From Micractinium sp. NFX-FRZ (Eukaryota; Chlorophyta; Trebouxiophyceae; Chlorellales; Chlorellaceae), in assembly GCA_029339195.1 (NCBI GenBank), contig JAPTJF010000079.1, positions 1 to 64,000 of the forward strand: a stretch of 64,000 nt of DNA, written 5' to 3'. The notes under the pieces were generated by a model that saw only the letters and a program-made list of their open reading frames with translations, made no database searches and was not told the DNA's origin. The position numbers were made by a program, and so were the translations under genes. Shown in pieces: positions 11,001 through 19,783 of this stretch. Position 1 is the stretch's first letter, and every line of letters starts with the position of its first letter.

Positions 11001-13175
11001 CGTCAGCTGCTCGTAGAGCAAGTCGTCCTGCGGGGTGGGGGCACCGGTACGAAGGCGTACGGATGGGTTGGCATGTGCCCAGCAGCAGAGTGCTAGCAGC
11101 AGCAGGGCACACCAGCAGCCTGCCGGTGAAGCGGCTCCACAGCGCTGCAATTGGGGTGCAACCCAGTTGGGTCCGCTCACCGTGCTGGGAGCGCTGAGCT
11201 CCAGGCCCCCTTCCCACCCACCCACATCCGGTGCCCCCCACTGTTGCACACCTCGCCAGCTTCACATTCTCTCTTCTCGGCCTGCCCATACTGCCTTGCG
11301 CCCGCCTAAGCACCCACACCCGCCAGCAAACACCCGCCCCCACAGCAGCAACTGCAATCACAGCGATGTGCCAGCACACGGCTCACCTGCAGCACGTACC
11401 CCACCCGCCGCTTGACGCGCTTGGTCAGCGGCTGGCCGTTGAAGGTGCAGCTTCCCTCCACCTTCATCGCCTTCTGCGCCCGCCCACCCATGACCGACAG
11501 CAGGCTGGTCTTGCCGCTGCCGCTGGGGCCTGCGGGGGGAGGAAGAGCAGCAGGGGAGGGAGCCCGGAAGGATGATAAGATGTCAGGGGGCGGGTGCCAC
11601 CGCAGTGCTGCCGCTGGGGTGGCACAGGCCAACTGGCTTTGCAGCAGGGACAGCACGCAAGCAGGCAGAACGGCACGTAAACACTTGGGTTGGGGAGGCA
11701 CACCCATCTGGCAAGGCTAGCGTGGTGCTGCAGCGGAGACATCATGCAGAGCCCGGGCAGCGGAGGACATGCACAGGCAGGCACCCAGCCTGGCACGTCC
11801 TAAGTGCCCATCATCTGGCAGAGGACATGTGAGATGCAGGGAGGCAGGGGCTCACCCATCAGCGCCAGCAACTCCCCCGGGCGGATGCTGCCGCTCACGT
11901 CATACAGAACCTGCGGCGGCAGTGTTGGGAGCATGGGCAGGGCAGGGGTGAGGGAGGGCGAGGGAGGGCGAAATGCATGTTTGCAGGCCAGACGGGCAGG
12001 CAGGCAGGTGGGCAGGACACAAGTTGTGCCTTGGGAAGGCACTGAGCACCCCTCGCCTGCCTGCCTGCTTGCCTGCCATCCCCACACCGCCACTCGCCCC
12101 ACCCAGCCCGGACGCCGCTCACCTGACGGTGCGTGCCGCTGTGGGTGCTGTCGCTGCTGTCGGTGCGCCGTCCCCGCACCGCGCGCTTCAGCTGGCTCAG
12201 CAGCGAGGGCTGCTGCCCGACGTGCAGCGGCACGTGGGCGCACACGCGGTTGATGTGGATGGTCACGCGCTGGTGCTCTGCAGGAGGGACGGGGCAGGCA
12301 AACCAGGAATTCGAGATGAAGGCCATGGGCGGGCAAGACAGACAGGCAGACGGATGAAGCAGGCAAGGGCGTGAGCCGGAGCCAAACCGGGACGCCGCCA
12401 GCTGCAGCGGCAGTGCGCACGCACACGTCCCCGCCCCCATGCTCTTTGTGCACCTGCTGACAACACTGCCTCCCCCCCAGCCCTCCCTTCATTAGACACT
12501 TCTTGGACCCTGACCCCCCGCTGACCTGGCAGGGGCGCAATCTTGGACAGCTCCTCCAGCCGGTGCCCGCCCGACTCCCCCACCTGCAGCCGCACCTCTG
12601 CCGGCGCCTCCCCCTCTCCCACTGCTGCCTCCACATCCGCCGGCGCTCTGCGGGGGCTGGTGGGCCTCTGTCCAGGGCTCACGGGGCTGCGCGGCTGGGG
12701 GCCTCCCTGCAGCCGCTCTGCAAGCTCCCGTTGTTCCCTCAGCTCTCGCTCCAGGGGCGTCTCCTGTGCCAGCCACTGCAGCCGCCGCAGCTGCTCCTGG
12801 TGCCCCAGCTCGTCCCCGGGCTCTGTGCTGGCCATGCGCAGCATCTGCGGCGTGGCGGGGAGGGTGACAGTGGGCAGGACGGAGGTGGGTTGCAGAGGAG
12901 GCTGGGGGCAGGCTTGCAGGGTGTCTGGCACAGTCGGCAGCTTCTGCGGATGATGTCAGCTGGCATGCCAAGGGGCAGAAGCTGGGGCAAGGCCCAAGCC
13001 GCTTGGGGAGCGGCCTGTTGGGGGCGGCATTGGCGCCAGGCGGCCCGGAAGCCCCCATCTGGTGGGAGCCTGGCCCACCCAAAAGGTTGGCAGGCACCTG
13101 GGGCAGACAGATGCCGCCGCCGGCAGCCCCCAAGGCTGCGCTGCTGCTGTCCACTGCACGCTGCTGGTCCTTCAT
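5084..13175 (-). CDS. ABCG-family (White/WBC) half-transporter, 23 exons
   Basis: The exons give about 848 residues with the reverse ABCG order, nucleotide-binding domain then membrane domain. Exons: 13175-13098 (tentative), 12844-12526, 12277-12123, 11910-11856, 11529-11387, 11027-10986, 10602-10488, 10241-10150, 9807-9652, 9306-9170, 8869-8782, 8580-8388, 8234-8098, 7860-7766, 7500-7416, 7189-7143, 6929-6866, 6689-6659, 6447-6377, 6143-6069, 5859-5813, 5589-5410, 5225-5084. Walker A is GPSGSGKTS, split by an intron after its first base; the signature is [10 protein letters not shown]; Walker B runs into DEPTSGLD across a junction; the H-loop is ATIHQPSS. The membrane half includes [13 protein letters not shown], a conserved ABCG motif, and a final helix before LRRKTARM. 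It probably exports a lipid or small hydrophobic compound. A half-transporter must dimerise. The first exon is uncertain: translation may begin at 12844. Confidence 0.88.
6495..6516. repeat. GGCA microsatellite
   Basis: About five tandem ggca units in an ABCG intron. Similar short tracts recur in introns near 12000, 12060 and 22900. Confidence 0.85.
7141..7144 (-). other. GC donor of a GC-AG intron in the ABCG gene
   Basis: The exon encoding KERASGMY ends TACAG and is followed by GCAAGC instead of GT. Joining it to the exon at 6929 restores the ABCG motif [19 protein letters not shown] in frame, so the GC donor is well supported. Everything around the GC matches the donor consensus, as is usual for GC-AG introns. 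Confidence 0.85.
8631..8686. repeat. 25-bp direct repeat in an ABCG intron
   Basis: Two identical 25-base units (8631-8655 and 8662-8686, period 31) lie in the intron between the exons at 8869 and 8580. Confidence 0.8.
8951..8993 (-). repeat. Exon echo of the ABCG exon at 8869-8782
   Basis: This intron segment is a degenerate same-strand copy of 8831-8880, the 5' part of the neighbouring exon with its acceptor. Shared blocks include gccccacca, catctcct/gtctcctc and the cctgcaa that encodes the CAG acceptor. It lies about 110 bp upstream of the real exon in transcript order. Confidence 0.65.
9464..9592 (-). repeat. Two exon echoes of the ABCG exon at 9807-9652
   Basis: Segment 9546-9592 is a degenerate copy of the exon's 3' end with its donor: it translates as [14 protein letters not shown], against [13 protein letters not shown] in the real exon, and is followed by GTAGGG. 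A weaker copy of the QQLDKLLL part lies at 9464-9500. Both are downstream of the real exon in the same intron and on the same strand. Confidence 0.7.
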
Positions 13176-13569
13176 GCCCCCAGGGGGGCTTCACGAAGCC
13201 GCAGAGACAAAGAATGAGAGCCGGAGAGACAAACCTTGGAGCGACTCTTCGCTGGCAGCGGTTTGGGGGCCTCGTGAGGAAAGGCGGGAGTCCAGGTCGG
13301 AGTCGGGAAGGGGCAGACGGAGGAGAGAAGAGGCGATTTACAAACAACTTGCACAGCCTCATTTACGTGCTCTCTCGCTAGGCCTTGTCACTGGCAGCAG
13401 CGGAGAGGCAGGCCTCGTCACCGGCGGGCGGCGGTGGTGACAAGCCGCTGACAAGGTGGGCAGGGGAGGTGTGCAAATCTGGACATGTGCTCTGCCAGTG
13501 TTTACATGTAGGCCGCCAATCAACTCAAATCAAGAGGGCAGTCAGCAAGCAAGTGGCTGACCTAGGCCA
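13176..13569. other. Intergenic between the CobW GTPase 3' end and the ABCG gene
   Basis: Tandem minus-strand genes are separated by 394 bases. The stretch holds the poly(A) signal at 13502 and presumably the ABCG promoter. An open frame on minus just upstream of 13175 has no start codon context I can defend. Confidence 0.35.
13502..13506 (-). terminator. TGTAA polyadenylation signal of the CobW GTPase gene
   Basis: TTACA on plus, 64 bases beyond the stop at 13570. Confidence 0.6.
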
Positions 13570-16500
13570 TCACCGCGCCTCGGCCACCTGGCAGGCGCGC
13601 AGGCCCGCTGCCAGCGCATCCCGCCGCAGCTTCCTGCCAATGAACACCACCTTGCTGCCACGTGGCTCATCCGATTTCCACTCCGGGCCTTCCACAATGT
13701 CGTACAGCTCATGCACGCCTTGCAGGATGTGCTTGCGGCTGCTGCCTGCCACGTGGAGCAGGCCTTTGATGCGAAAGAGGTCGGCTTTGTCTGCCGTCTC
13801 CTCCCACAACAGCGTGTCCAGCCAGTGCCGCAGGCGGGGCAGGTCCAGCGGCGCGCCCGGCAGCGCATTGGTGACCGTGCCAACTCTCGAGTCGTGCTGG
13901 CTGCTGCTGCTGCCCTGGTGGTGGTGGTGGTGGTGGTGGTGGTGGTGGTCGGCGTCGCCGCACTCTGGGTCGCTGCACTGCCCCTGCTGCCCCTCTGCGT
14001 CTGTTGCTGCCGCCGCCTGCTGCGGCTGCCCGCTGCCCGTCCCGCCGCCGCCGTCTGCCGCCGCTGTTGGCGCCGCTGCTCCCTGCCGACTGTCAGTGTC
14101 CGCGCTGCCAGCTGGCGGCTGCATGCCAGCCGAGTAGAGGCCTGTGTTGAGGATCAGGGCGAGGTTGATCTCGCAGCGCTGGCAGCGGGTGATGGCAGCC
14201 TCCGAGTTGATCCCCCGCACCTCCCCCTCTATTGCTGCCAGTTCAGCCTCGCTGGCCAGGTCAGTCTGCAAGGACCATTGGAGCGGGGAGGGGACAGCGC
14301 GAGGATGAGTGGGCGACGGTGGACTGAGGATGTGTGGAGGATGTGTGGGGCGGCGGTGCTCCGAGGCTGCCTCAGGTCTTTAGACTGCCATCTCAGCCTC
14401 ACTGGCAAGGCTCGTCTGCAGGCAGGCAGGAGTGCAGCCGTGAGGTGGGTGGCGGTAGGTTGAGTTAAGATTCAGGTTGGTAACACGGGGCGCGCCTGCC
14501 TCCATCTCTGCCAGCTCAGCCTCGCTAGGGCAGGTGCCCTGCACTTGTGAGCGCAGGCGGCCAGGTGAGAGGTGAGGTGGGGCAGATGTGGTGGAGCGAA
14601 CTGTGGTTTGGTGTGGGGTGAACTGTGCGAGGAAAGTTGAGAAGAGGGGCACGCGTGGGTCCTGTGGCAGAGCAGGCGGTGCGAGTACCGCAACGGCCAC
14701 CCGCTGCTGCGCCTTGTCACCCTCCCTGCTTGTCACCCATCCACCATCCATTGCGCACATGCACCTTGCTGAGGTGGCAAGTAACCCCCCATTACCAATT
14801 GCTTGGTGTCTGCCCCCTTCCAAACCTCAGCATTTGGCCTCTCTCTCAATTCCAACTTGCTAAACTTCTACCTCGATCTATTCCTACCTTGTTGAGAAGC
14901 ACAACGTCAGCGAACGCCACCTGCTGCTGCGCCTCATTCACGCCGCCCTCGGGGCGGTCGTCCGCCAGCTGGCGCCTGATGTGGCGGGCGTCCACCACGG
15001 TCACGATGCAGTCCAGGCACACGCTGCGGCGGACAAGCAGGTGAGACCAATCACATGCACGGAGGCCATGGAAAGACAGAGGCCACAGGCACAGTAGCAC
15101 ACCGCCACAGCGATGGTGCAGGCCAAGCTCATGCTGTGCTCATTCAGGGCGAGAAGGGCACCCACCCCGTCCCCTCCCCACCCCACCCCACCTCACCCTC
15201 CATGCACCCCTCCACCCACCTCGACTCCAGCTGCTCGTCCGTCCACAGCGCCGCGGCCACGGGCCCCGGGTTGGCCAGCCCCGTGGTCTCAATCAGGACG
15301 TAGTCGAAGCGGGAGCGCTGCTGCATCAGGCTCTCCAGCGCTTTGACCATGTCGTTCTTGGCTGCAGGGGCACACATGGCACACCGACAGAGTGTGTGTC
15401 AGTAAACCCCCCTGCGGTCTTCATTAACAATTTAGGTAATGGACGTGGGACCATTGCTGCGTCAGGCTCCCCAGCGCCTTCGCTTCTGCCGTTCTTGGCC
15501 GCTCACGACGGGTGCAGTCATGGGGCAAGGCTGCTGCTGTGGTCCCCACATGGCCAATGCGCATGCTATTGAAGCGGGAGCGCTGTGATGCATTCGGCTC
15601 CCAAGCGCCTTCACATTGTCGTTCTAAGATGGAGACAGAACGGCACTTCATTCCTGCCAGCCACAGAGCCGTGGCAGCAGCGTCCTGGCTACCACTGGCA
15701 CCCTCACACACGGCAAAGGTGCAAGTACCGGGCGCGCCACGGCTCAGCTGGCTGTGGCATGCAGGCATCTGTGGACCGCAAGCAGGTGCGCCGCTGCATG
15801 CCGTGCTGGCATCCATGCATGCAGCGCCCACCCAAGAGCGGCGGCAGCCCCACGAGTCCCACCTGAGCAGCAGATGCACCCATTCTCCAGCTCTGTCCAT
15901 TCCGCCAGCGGCGATGCTTCCCGCCCCTGCATGGGTCAACAGCAAGGGATACTTGACGAGAGGCAGGGCGGGCAGATTGGGGGGAGGGGAAGGGCAGTCA
16001 ACTCACGACAATGGAACGGCCAAGTTGATAGTAGCTGATGACGACAGAGGGAAGCAGGTGCCGGTCTCTGGGCATACAGAAAGGAGACGGTTCCAGGTTT
16101 CCACCCGCCCAGCAACCACGCATGGGCAGAGGCCAGGTCGGTGGGGACAAGGCGCATGCAGGAAGTAAAGGCAGAGCAGGAGCAGCCGGATGGCAGAGGA
16201 CAGGCAGCAGGGGCAGCGGGCAGCAGGGGGCAGGGTCTGCAACACACCTCTGGCTCCTTGACCAGCGCACGCTCAATGTCGGCTGAGTCAGCAATCTCAT
16301 TCAGCAGCACAGCACAGCGGTAGCCGTGCTTGGCAGTCAGCACCCAGTTGACCAGCGTAGTCTTGCCAGCACCCAAGTACCCGGTGATGAGGGTCACGGG
16401 CACCGGGGTGGGCGGCGGGGCAGCTGCGGCGGGTACGGCAAAGGCACCTGCGGGCGGCGCCTCCTGTGGCTGCAGGTGAGGCGGGGAGCGGGCAGCGGCC

Positions 16501-16775
16501 ATATCGAAGTGGCGGGGGTGGTGATCTGGGCGGTGACGGCAGTCCAGGCAGGTGGCACAGCAAGAACGGCAGGAGGCGGGCGAGATGCGGGGTATGCTGG
16601 AACCTGCGGGGCCGCAGTGCAGCGATCAAGTGGCGGCGGTGGCGGAGGCAGCACGCACCTGCAGTGGTGGCTCCCCCGCGGAGCCCGCTGCTTCTCCGCT
16701 GCTTGTAGCTGCCGTCAGCTCGCTTGCTGTGAGCGGAATGGCCTCCGGGGGCAGCTCGTCGTCGGAGCTCGACAT
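13570..16775 (-). CDS. ZNG1: CobW/P47K (COG0523) GTPase, ZNG1-type zinc chaperone
   Basis: Six exons (16775-16659, 16469-16248, 15926-15863, 15361-15220, 15023-14888, 14265-13570) give about 458 residues. The P-loop is GYLGAGKTT. The metal-binding CxCC motif lies in LENGCICCS. Then come ETTGLANP, VTVVDARH and the guanine-specificity motif NKTD, formed across the last splice junction. The last exon holds the CobW C-terminal domain, including DIVEGPEW and GSKVVFIGRKL. A run of ten histidines next to a Cys/Asp/Glu-rich segment sits in a disordered loop before the C-terminal domain. Eukaryotic members of this family deliver zinc to methionine aminopeptidase. The start at 16775 opens with an acidic MSSSDDELPPEAIPLT segment; the family carries a CPELVP-type motif near its N-terminus, so this acidic start is comparable but has no cysteine. 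Confidence 0.9.
13917..13949. repeat. GTG/CAC trinucleotide run encoding a His tract
   Basis: About ten tandem GTG units on plus encode ten consecutive His in the ZNG1-type protein on minus. Confidence 0.9.
14383..14545 (-). repeat. Two exon echoes of the ZNG1 exon starting at 14265
   Basis: Segment 14383-14420 translates as TSLASEAEMA after a CAG and copies the exon start TDLASEAELA. Segment 14495-14545 translates as CPSEAELAEMEA after a CAG and copies the same start again. Both lie upstream of the true acceptor, same strand. The first is stopped soon after the copied part. Confidence 0.75.
15440..15628 (-). repeat. Two exon echoes of the ZNG1 exon at 15361-15220
   Basis: Segments 15440-15500 (AKALGSLTQQWS) and 15565-15628 (contains cgctcccgcttc and a diverged KALGS) are degenerate copies of the exon start that reads KNDMVKALESLMQQRSRF. 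Together with the exon they form three tandem units of roughly 125 bp period. Confidence 0.75.
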
Positions 16776-17517
16776 GGCGGTCGGCAGCGCAAGACAAAGG
16801 TTCTGTCTGAGTGTGAGGTGTGAAATACAAGGAAAATGCATCGGTGGAGGCGGCATCAATCACTTGCCCGATGGCGCGCCACCTGCTGTGCCCGCTGCGG
16901 TGGCGGCAGTGATGCGGCAATGGCGGCTGGCAGCAGCAGCGTCAGACAGGCTACCGGCACAGAGGCCACCATATACACAGTCTTCGGCGCTTGCCATTGG
17001 TAAATCGCGGGATGAACGGAGCCTGTGGATTAGCTGTTAGGGAAAGGACGACCCAGGGCTAGCTCAGCTGAGGTCACAGCAGCTGGCCGTAAGGTGCCGA
17101 GTGCCGGCGGGCCAGATCTGCCTCAGCTTGTTGCCTGCGTACGGACGGTACGCAGCCGACGCTGAGGGCCGCTGCGGGCCCTGCAGCTTCGTGCAGTGCG
17201 AGAAGCTCCCCAGCAACTTCGCCCCAGAAGCCTTCCCATGGCCCAGCAAGGCAGAGGCGGCCCGCCAAAACACCAGGGTGCCCTCAGGGAGGCTCCTGAA
17301 CCTCAACTGGCAGGTCGGCCCAGGGCAGTGGGAGTGATGTGGAGGCGTACTTGGACCATTCCTAGGGAGGATCTGTGCCCATGTGGCACACCAAGAGACG
17401 GAGGAGCCCAGGGCCTTGGGCACACCCACAGGCGGCACGCAGTGCCGGTACGGCTGTTGCCATGGCAGCGGCCCCCACTGAGAACCGAACTCTCGGCGCG
17501 TTGTCCCCCACGCTAAA
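16776..17517. promoter_or_regulatory. Divergent intergenic region, ZNG1-type GTPase / TPR-MYND gene
   Basis: Both start codons face away from this 742-bp stretch, so it should hold both promoters. An open frame at 17101-17337 lacks recognisable motifs and I do not call it a gene. Confidence 0.45.
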
Positions 17518-19000
17518 ATGTTTCAGAGCTACAGCATCCCGCTATCAGGCGGCCAGGGGCCCTCGCTGGAGCGCGCACGGTTGCAGCTGGAGCAAGGTGA
17601 GGCGGCGCGCGCTTTCCCGCAAGGCAAGCGGCCTGAATGCGCCAGAAGAGACGGAGTGGTCCTCGCGCACGCCGCCGACACGACTAACAGCCGCATCGCT
17701 TGCTCTCCCGCCACCGTCCCGCCCCGCGCCTGCTGTCGCCGCCTCCCCACAGATGAGCGCACCTTCGGGCCAGAGCACCCTGCAACGCAGAGCTCGCGAT
17801 ACAACTATGCAGAGGCGCTGGGCGACAGCAACCCGCAGGCAGGTGGACTCTGCATTCATCCTTCAGCTGTCAAATCTGCTCCGGTGCATGCCCACAACTG
17901 CCCAGGCGCACCCAAGCCCAGATCACCCGTCAGCCTGCTGCCGCCCAGCTGTTGGCACCCAGCTGCTGCTGCCCTTCCCAAATGCCACCCCTCTTCTACC
18001 CCGATGCATCCTCTGAGCAGGAGGCTGAGCGCCTCCATCGGCAGGTGCTAGCCTTCAAGCTGCGCACGCATGGTGCCGCCAGCGTGGCCGCCGGCACTTC
18101 TTACAACAGCCTGGGCAGCCTGCTGCGCAAGCGGGGGGCGATGGCAGAGGCAGAGGAGATGCTGAGGAGGGCGCTGGGAGTGCGGGAGGCACGGCCAGCT
18201 GAGTGGTTTGATGCAGCCGTGACACGGGACGAGCTGGCATGCGTGCTGCAGGCAAGCCACCGGGGGGGCGAACGTCTCGGAGGAGGTGTGGGCGGCGGCT
18301 GGGTGGTGCCCTCAGGCTTTGAGTGCATGTGGTGCCAGGGTGCATCCTGCTTGGATGGGTGGATGAACAAGAAGTGTGTGTGTCGTCCCTTGCATGGCTG
18401 CTGCGAAGTTTGCCTGCCATGCACGCCTGCTGCAGGGTCACGCTGCCCTCTCTCTATTTCCCATGACCTGCGCCAGTTCGTAGCCTGCATCAATGCACAG
18501 GCCTGCCTGCATCATCCGTCCTTGGGCCCAGCTCATGCCCATGTCGTGACACCCACCCCACTTTCGCTCTCCTGCAGGCTACCGGGCGCACGGCCGATGC
18601 ACGAGAGATGCGGCTGGCGGGCGGCCCCCAGCGCCTCATATGCTCCCATGCCCCCTGCTCCAAGACAGCAGCCCAGGCAGGGGCTCCTCTCAAAAGCTGC
18701 TCGAGGTGGGCTGGCAGCAAGGGATTTGCGCAGCAGCATGCACCTGTGCTGTGCTGTGCTGTGCCGTGCTGTGCCCTGCTGTGCTGTGCTGCCCATGCTG
18801 TCCATGCAGCAGTTGCTCACCCAGGCATGCGTGTGGCACACGCCTCGACAGCCCTGCCCCTCACATTCGCCCGCTCACGTTGCTGCTTGCTCGCCCGACC
18901 CAGCAGGTGCAAAGCCATCTGGTATTGCTGCAAGGAGCACCAGAAAGCAGACTGGGGCAGCCACAAAGTTGTGTGCACGCTGCAGCCATCGGCGCCATAG
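17518..19000 (+). CDS. TPR-repeat protein with C-terminal MYND zinc finger
   Basis: Five exons (17518-17596, 17753-17838, 18021-18251, 18578-18705, 18907-19000) give about 205 residues. The first 140 residues form kinesin-light-chain-like TPR units: FGPEHPATQSSRYNYAEAL, QEAERLHRQVLAFKLRTHG, TSYNSLGSLLRKRGAMAEA. The C-terminus is a MYND finger, with CSHAPCSK, then SCSRCKAIWYCCKEHQ and HKVVC: the Cys/His ladder is complete across the last splice junction. MYND fingers bind proline-rich partners, and TPRs bind peptides, so it is probably a scaffold. Two of its four introns appear to begin with GC. The start ATG at 17518 is the first in frame; an upstream exon cannot be excluded because a TPR helix may be missing. 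Confidence 0.8.
17836..17841 (+). other. Probable GC donor, TPR-MYND intron 2
   Basis: The exon ends CCGCAG followed by GCAGGT. Joining here to 18021 in phase 0 gives SNPQEAERLHRQ, which fits the TPR helix. The nearby GT six bases on would leave the wrong phase for the only good acceptor. Confidence 0.55.
18249..18257 (+). other. GC donor, TPR-MYND intron 3
   Basis: CTGCAG is followed by GCAAGCC. Splicing to 18578 in phase 0 continues into the MYND finger. The next GT (near 18287) shifts the frame and destroys the finger. Confidence 0.75.
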
Positions 19001-19163
19001 ACAGCATGCCAACCTACCGGCACGATGGATGCACATTAAAGCAGCACGCATGACGCCAGATGCAGCGGCAGCCGATCCAGCTGTCTTTGCCCAACAAACT
19101 GCACAACATGCAGATGTGCACGCCCGTCTGCAAGCTCATCCAACTGCACAATCTGGCTTGCTG

Positions 19164-19298
19164 TGTAAAGCGGCGCGACGGGTGTGATGACAAAGTGATG
19201 ACTGCACACCAGCTATTTGCCGAGCCTGGCATTTTCCGCCCGGCCCCCCGATGTGAGCTTCTTCTTACACGATGAAATGTCGATCTAGGCCATTGTAA
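19164..19298 (+). terminator. Two TGTAA signals after the TPR-MYND gene
   Basis: TGTAA at 19164-19168 and again at 19294-19298, 164 and 294 bases after the stop. The rest of 19001-19783 shows no gene and should contain the MED25 promoter. Confidence 0.5.
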
Positions 19299-19783
19299 AC
19301 GGTAGGAAACTGTGTGCAGATGACTTGCATGAGAAGCCTGCCAAGCGTGCTGTGCCAGGAACTTTAAACCTCCAGCCGCCTGTCGCTTCCCGCATTCTCC
19401 CCTCCGGCTGCCCCGCTGAATCATTGCATGGTGGCAGCGCAGACAACCTTGAGTTTCATCTATCAGCACTTCACGCACATAAATGCTGGGAAATGCACCT
19501 CCTGGCGTCCACTTCCTGTGGAGGAGGCGCCACCGGTAGCGCCTCTTAGAAAGAGCTCTTGGCTGACGGATCACCCTGTGCAGGAGGGAGCAATTGGGTC
19601 CTCCATGCATTCCCGGCGCATCACGCGCACCTTTCAGAGCTTAAAACCTTATTTACAAGCCGCTACCAGTGCTCGAGAGCCTCCGCGGGCACAGGGGTTT
19701 TCATTTCCTCCACCGTCTCGCCTGCAGCCCCTTGCTGCCTGGCTGATTTAGCTTTGTATCTGGAGTCTGCCACGGGGGCTGCG

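Noticed and set aside
13711..14463. Plus-strand frame opposite the last ZNG1 exon, with a Val run
   Set aside because: The Val run is the complement of the His tract; the minus strand carries the conserved CobW C-terminal domain.
17101..17337. Open frame of 78 codons in the divergent promoter
   Set aside because: No recognisable motif, no clear splice continuation and no separate promoter; kept as intergenic.
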